6,786 bases of DNA from RUG11247 sp050945995 (GTDB lineage: Bacteria > Bacillota > Clostridia > Christensenellales > Aristaeellaceae): assembly GCA_050945995.1 (NCBI GenBank), contig JBMNUA010000134.1:1-6786 (forward strand). The letters run 5' to 3'. A program made the position numbers and the translations under genes. How positions within the stretch are numbered: the stretch's first letter is position 1; each line of letters begins with the position of its first letter. The notes beneath the pieces are model-generated. The model was not told where the DNA came from. It saw only the letters and a list, made by a program, of their open reading frames with translations, and did not search any database. Below, piece after piece: positions 6,553 through 6,786 of the stretch.

Positions 6553-6657
6553 CCCCGCCGCGAAGCGGCGGTTATGGGGTTTCCAAAGGGCATCATGCCC
6601 TTTGGCGGGGTTCGGGGCAGCGCCCCGACCGTTCCTTCCCTCGACCGTTCCTCCCCC
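6553..6657 (+). repeat. Structured repeat copy B with pyrimidine-rich tail
   Basis: A direct repeat of copy A at an offset of 106 bp. Hairpin 1 is CCGCCGC-GAA-GCGGCGG (6555-6571), hairpin 2 is at 6583-6605, and hairpin 3 is TCGGGGC-AGC-GCCCCGA (6612-6628). After the shared core a tail (6629-6657) repeats CCGTTCCT twice around TCCCTCGA. This tail is missing from copy A, but its complement is present in copy C. A 22-bp spacer (6531-6552) separates A from B. The tail ends a few bases from the typA stop codon, so in the typA transcript these hairpins form the immediate 3' trailer. Confidence 0.93.
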
Positions 6658-6661
6658 ACTC

Positions 6662-6786
6662 CTACGCCTTCTTCTTCGACTCCGCCCTGCGGCGCGCGTC
6701 GCTGCCGAGCAGTCGCTTGCGCATGCGGATGGACTTGGGCGTGATCTCGACGAGCTCGTCGTCGGTGATGAACTCAAGCGCCTCCT
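6662..6786 (-). CDS. typA: Translational GTPase TypA/BipA, last 40 codons (5' end outside window)
   Basis: Only the C-terminus is present. Read on the minus strand it is EALEFITDDELVEITPKSIR followed by MRKRLLGSDARRRAESKKKA and a TAG stop at 6662-6664. The block DDELVEITPKSIRMRKR is the hallmark end of TypA/BipA, a ribosome-associated translational GTPase of the EF-G/LepA group involved in ribosome assembly and stress growth. The very end is lysine-rich, as is usual in the family. The GTPase domains lie beyond the right edge. It is on the same strand as recF and 466 bp upstream of it, with the repeat array between them. Confidence 0.93.
   Translation of the reverse strand, partial: EALEFITDDELVEITPKSIRMRKRLLGSDARRRAESKKKA

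Noticed and set aside
6263..6636. Hairpins of the repeats as intrinsic terminators for typA or recF
   Set aside because: The stems are strong, but none is followed by a T-tract on either strand, so standard intrinsic termination is not supported.
6447..6657. CRISPR-like direct repeats
   Set aside because: There are only two direct copies 106 bp apart; the units are 84 bp, made of internal hairpins, and separated by a 22-bp spacer. A third copy is inverted. None of this fits a CRISPR array.
6487..6777. Minus-strand open frame of 96 codons across the repeats and the end of typA
   Set aside because: It is out of frame with the clear TypA C-terminus and its product comes from translated repeat DNA.

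Overview
The window is GC-rich, and every gene in it reads as an ordinary bacterial chromosomal gene. The sigma-A-like promoters, AGGAGG-type ribosome sites, OmpR/PhoR-type two-component pair and clostridial-style ferritin-like small protein suggest a GC-rich member of the Clostridia (Firmicutes), probably gut-associated. That placement is inference. No phage, insertion sequence, CRISPR array, tRNA or rRNA was seen.

Layout from left to right. (1) Positions 1-1457, minus strand: a MoxR-type AAA+ ATPase (GTG start) followed 2 bp later by a DUF58 protein that runs off the left edge. They form an operon behind a good sigma-A-type promoter at 1505-1534. (2) Positions 1629-2349, plus strand, divergent from moxR: a secreted 177-residue protein of unknown function, overlapped by 8 bp by a 64-residue two-helix membrane protein, with their own extended -10 promoter. 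A perfectly palindromic A-tract/GC-stem/T-tract element at 2374-2399 ends this pair and also the convergent operon that follows. (3) Positions 2407-4507, minus strand: an OmpR/PhoB-type response regulator followed 1 bp later by a PhoR/WalK-type sensor kinase that has a transmembrane hairpin but no extracytoplasmic domain. They are expressed from a TATAAT promoter at 4540-4568. (4) Positions 4696-5127, plus strand: a small helical ferritin-like-family protein, convergent with recF across a 9-bp gap. (5) Positions 5137-6195, minus strand: recF. (6) Positions 6196-6661: a 466-bp gene-free stretch made almost entirely of three copies of a structured repeat (two direct, one inverted), each with three successive hairpins, around a roughly 100-bp AT-rich island. 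(7) Positions 6662-6786: the last 40 codons of typA/bipA, minus strand.

How the genes fit together: MoxR ATPases and DUF58 proteins are commonly co-encoded and are thought to act as a chaperone/VWA-like assembly pair at the membrane. The regulator and kinase form one phosphorelay. RecF is the gap-repair SMC-like ATPase, here away from its common dnaN/gyrB neighbourhood as far as the window shows. The most unusual part is the repeat-filled interval between typA and recF. Its hairpins are conserved between copies with compensatory base-pair changes, and the AT-rich centre carries four degenerate DnaA-box-like words.
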